Notes under the pieces: model-generated
Databases searched by the model: none
Told to the model about the DNA's origin: nothing
What the model saw: the letters and a program-made list of their open reading frames with translations, nothing else
Made by a program: the position numbers and the translations under genes
Assembly: GCA_009781325.1 (NCBI GenBank)
Contig: WQYJ01000136.1
Span: forward strand, 1-5,859
Length of the DNA: 5,859 nt
Direction of reading: 5' to 3'
From: Propionibacteriaceae bacterium
Lineage (GTDB): Bacteria; Actinomycetota; Actinomycetes; Propionibacteriales; Propionibacteriaceae
Part shown: one piece after another, positions 4,841 to 5,859 of the stretch
Layout: each line of letters begins with the position of its first letter
Position numbering within the stretch: position 1 is the stretch's first letter

Positions 4841-5859
4841 ATGATTGGAATCGTAGTTGTTTCACATTCACGTGCACTGGGAGAGGCTGCTGCGGCATTG
4901 GCTTCCGAAATGGTGGCTGAGGATGCTCGCCCGGCAATTCAGGTAGCTGCTGGCCTGGATGAGACAACGTTTGGTACGGACGCAGCGGCTATCTCCGAGG
5001 CTATTACAGAGGTCGACTCCGGTGATGGAGTGCTGGTTATCGTGGATCTTGGCAGTGCGATACTTTCTGCTGAGATGGCTCTGGAGTTCATCGATCCTGA
5101 TGTGGCTGGACGTACGATGGTGTCTGCTGGGCCGTTGGTCGAGGGTTTGATTGCTGCTTTGGTGACTGCCAGTACGGGGGCTTCATTGGCGGAGGTCGCT
5201 GCTGAGGCGGCTCGGGGACTGGTGGCAAAACAGGAGCAGTTGGGGGGTGAACCTGATGAGGATCCTGCTGGGTCGCCGGATGTTTTAGATGGGGATAGCT
5301 TGGATTTCACGTGGGTGATACGGAATAAGCATGGGCTGCATGCGAGACCAGCCGCTGCTCTGGTGAGCGGGATACGTGGATTGGACGCTGATGTGTTGGT
5401 TCGCAATGAGACTTCCTCGCGTGGGCCCGTGTCGGGGTTCAGCCTCACGTCTGTGCAGTCGCTGGGGTTGCGTAGGGGTGACACCATGGAGGTTTCTCTT
5501 CGTGGTGTTGATGCTCAGACGGCTTACGATCGGATTTCCGAACTTGCGCAAGCTGACTTTGGGGAGGTTGCTGGCGTAAGTCCAAACCCAACGCCACCCC
5601 CCGGTCATCCTGCCGCCAGGCAGGACCCCCGGCAGCCAACCTATGGACTTCAGCCAGATCTCCCAACCCAAGACCCTACCTCGGCCGCCGGGGGTCCTGC
5701 CTCACGGCAGGATGACCGGGGGGCAACCTATGGACTTCAGCCAGACCTCCCAACCCAAAACCCTACGTCAACCAACCGGTCATCCTGCGCGGAGCGTAGC
5801 GGAGTGCAGGACCCCCGGCAGCCGACGTATGGACTTGAGCGAGACATCCCTACTACAGA
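4841..5859 (+). CDS. dhaM: DhaM phosphoryl donor: EIIA-like + HPr fusion with repeat-encoded tail, 3' end cut
   Basis: The frame is open from the ATG to the window edge: 339 codons plus two bases, with no stop. Residues 1-125 form the EIIA-mannose-type DhaM domain: MIGIVVVSHSRALGEAAAAL puts the phospho-accepting histidine at His9, as in E. coli DhaM, and VIVDLGSA (67-73) is the typical glycine-containing strand. An acidic, Pro-containing linker (about 130-152) leads to an HPr domain at about 153-241 with RNKHGLHARPAA (phospho-site His167) and SLTSVQSLGLRRGD; Ser201 aligns with the regulatory Ser46 of HPr. The enzyme I domain of E. coli DhaM is absent. Role: passes phosphate from PEP via enzyme I to DhaL-ADP. 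From residue 253 on, the frame is entirely inside palindromic repeats, giving a Pro/Gln/Thr-rich tail without homology to PTS domains. Codons favour G and T endings (GCT, GTG, TTG, GGG) more than in dhaKL. The domains are firm; the real C-terminus is not known. Confidence 0.9.
   Translation, partial: MIGIVVVSHSRALGEAAAALASEMVAEDARPAIQVAAGLDETTFGTDAAAISEAITEVDSGDGVLVIVDLGSAILSAEMALEFIDPDVAGRTMVSAGPLVEGLIAALVTASTGASLAEVAAEAARGLVAKQEQLGGEPDEDPAGSPDVLDGDSLDFTWVIRNKHGLHARPAAALVSGIRGLDADVLVRNETSSRGPVSGFSLTSVQSLGLRRGDTMEVSLRGVDAQTAYDRISELAQADFGEVAGVSPNPTPPPGHPAARQDPRQPTYGLQPDLPTQDPTSAAGGPASRQDDRGATYGLQPDLPTQNPTSTNRSSCAERSGVQDPRQPTYGLERDIPTT
5597..5723. repeat. Composite palindromic repeat element, copy B, inside the dhaM frame
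   Basis: This has the same plan as the element at 182-306: left arm 5597-5637 with hairpin core CCTGCC/GGCAGG, a spacer with CCTATGGACTTCAG and CCCAACCCAAGACCCTAC, then an inverted right arm 5682-5723 ending in a run of G. Arms differ from those of the first copy by only a few bases. The spacer has the same orientation in both copies. Here the element lies inside the open dhaM frame and is read as residues 253 to about 294. It could also act as a hairpin in the 3' part of the mRNA. Confidence 0.85.
5724..5859. repeat. Further repeat units: second spacer, variant arm, third spacer (cut)
   Basis: A second copy of the spacer (5724-5772) follows copy B directly, nearly identical to 5638-5681. 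Then comes a left arm (from 5776) in which the usual short hairpin core is replaced by a longer one: TCCTGC, then GCGGAGCGTAGCGGAGT, then GCAGGA (5783-5811). The arm ends in CCCCCGGCAGCCG and a third spacer starts (GTATGGACTT, 5827-5836), cut by the window edge. TATGGACTT recurs at 5642, 5729 and 5828, so the periods are 87 and 99 bases. The repeat continues past the window. Confidence 0.8.

Noticed and set aside
4939..5487. A 182-codon minus-strand open frame across dhaM
   Set aside because: It is the antisense shadow of dhaM, low-complexity in Ser, Pro and Ala, with no domain. The plus-strand frame has clear EIIA and HPr motifs and a strong ribosome site.
5597..5859. CRISPR array or insertion sequence end
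   Set aside because: The repeats are palindromic composites with conserved spacers, not short repeats with unique spacers, and no transposase frame is present.
5590..5859. DhaM tail as a degraded enzyme I domain
   Set aside because: No enzyme I motif is visible, and the tail is explained base for base by repeats that also occur at 182-306.

Overview
The window looks like part of an actinobacterial chromosome (inference). The evidence is a moderately high GC content, GTG starts, an actinobacterial-type YchF N-terminus, a paired TIGR03960/TIGR03936 radical SAM locus, and a DhaM that fuses only an EIIA-like domain to HPr. Genus cannot be settled from the sequence alone. No tRNA, rRNA, CRISPR array, transposase or phage gene was seen.

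Left part, all on the minus strand. A 646-residue B12-binding-type radical SAM protein (972-2912) overlaps its short partner protein (320-979) by 8 bases, so the two are translationally coupled. Below them lies a 217-base gap holding a long inverted-repeat element (182-306). The first 34 codons of the P-loop NTPase gene ychF follow (102 down to 1, cut by the window edge). ychF has a good -10 box placed so that its mRNA would begin at the GTG start, so it may be leaderless.

Middle. A 220-base divergent gap (2913-3132) separates the radical SAM pair from a plus-strand dihydroxyacetone kinase locus. It must carry both promoters and holds a 7-bp inverted repeat just upstream of dhaK.

Right part, plus strand. 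dhaK (3133-4131) and dhaL (4131-4745) overlap by one base and form a PEP-dependent dihydroxyacetone kinase: DhaK binds dihydroxyacetone covalently and DhaL carries the nucleotide phosphoryl carrier. A strong intrinsic terminator (4760-4799) follows, then dhaM (from 4841), encoding the phosphoryl donor. DhaM has an EIIA-like domain (His9) and an HPr domain (His167). Phosphate would flow PEP > enzyme I > HPr domain > EIIA domain > DhaL-ADP > dihydroxyacetone.

The main surprise is the end of dhaM. Its frame does not stop after the HPr domain. It runs without a stop through 263 bases of the same palindromic repeat family seen at 182-306 and leaves the window still open. It would add at least 87 residues, including a 15-residue motif present nearly intact twice and in part a third time, with repeat periods of 87 and 99 bases (both multiples of three). 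This resembles in-frame palindromic-element insertion into a protein gene, known as a principle from Rickettsia, though I see no evidence that the elements are related.
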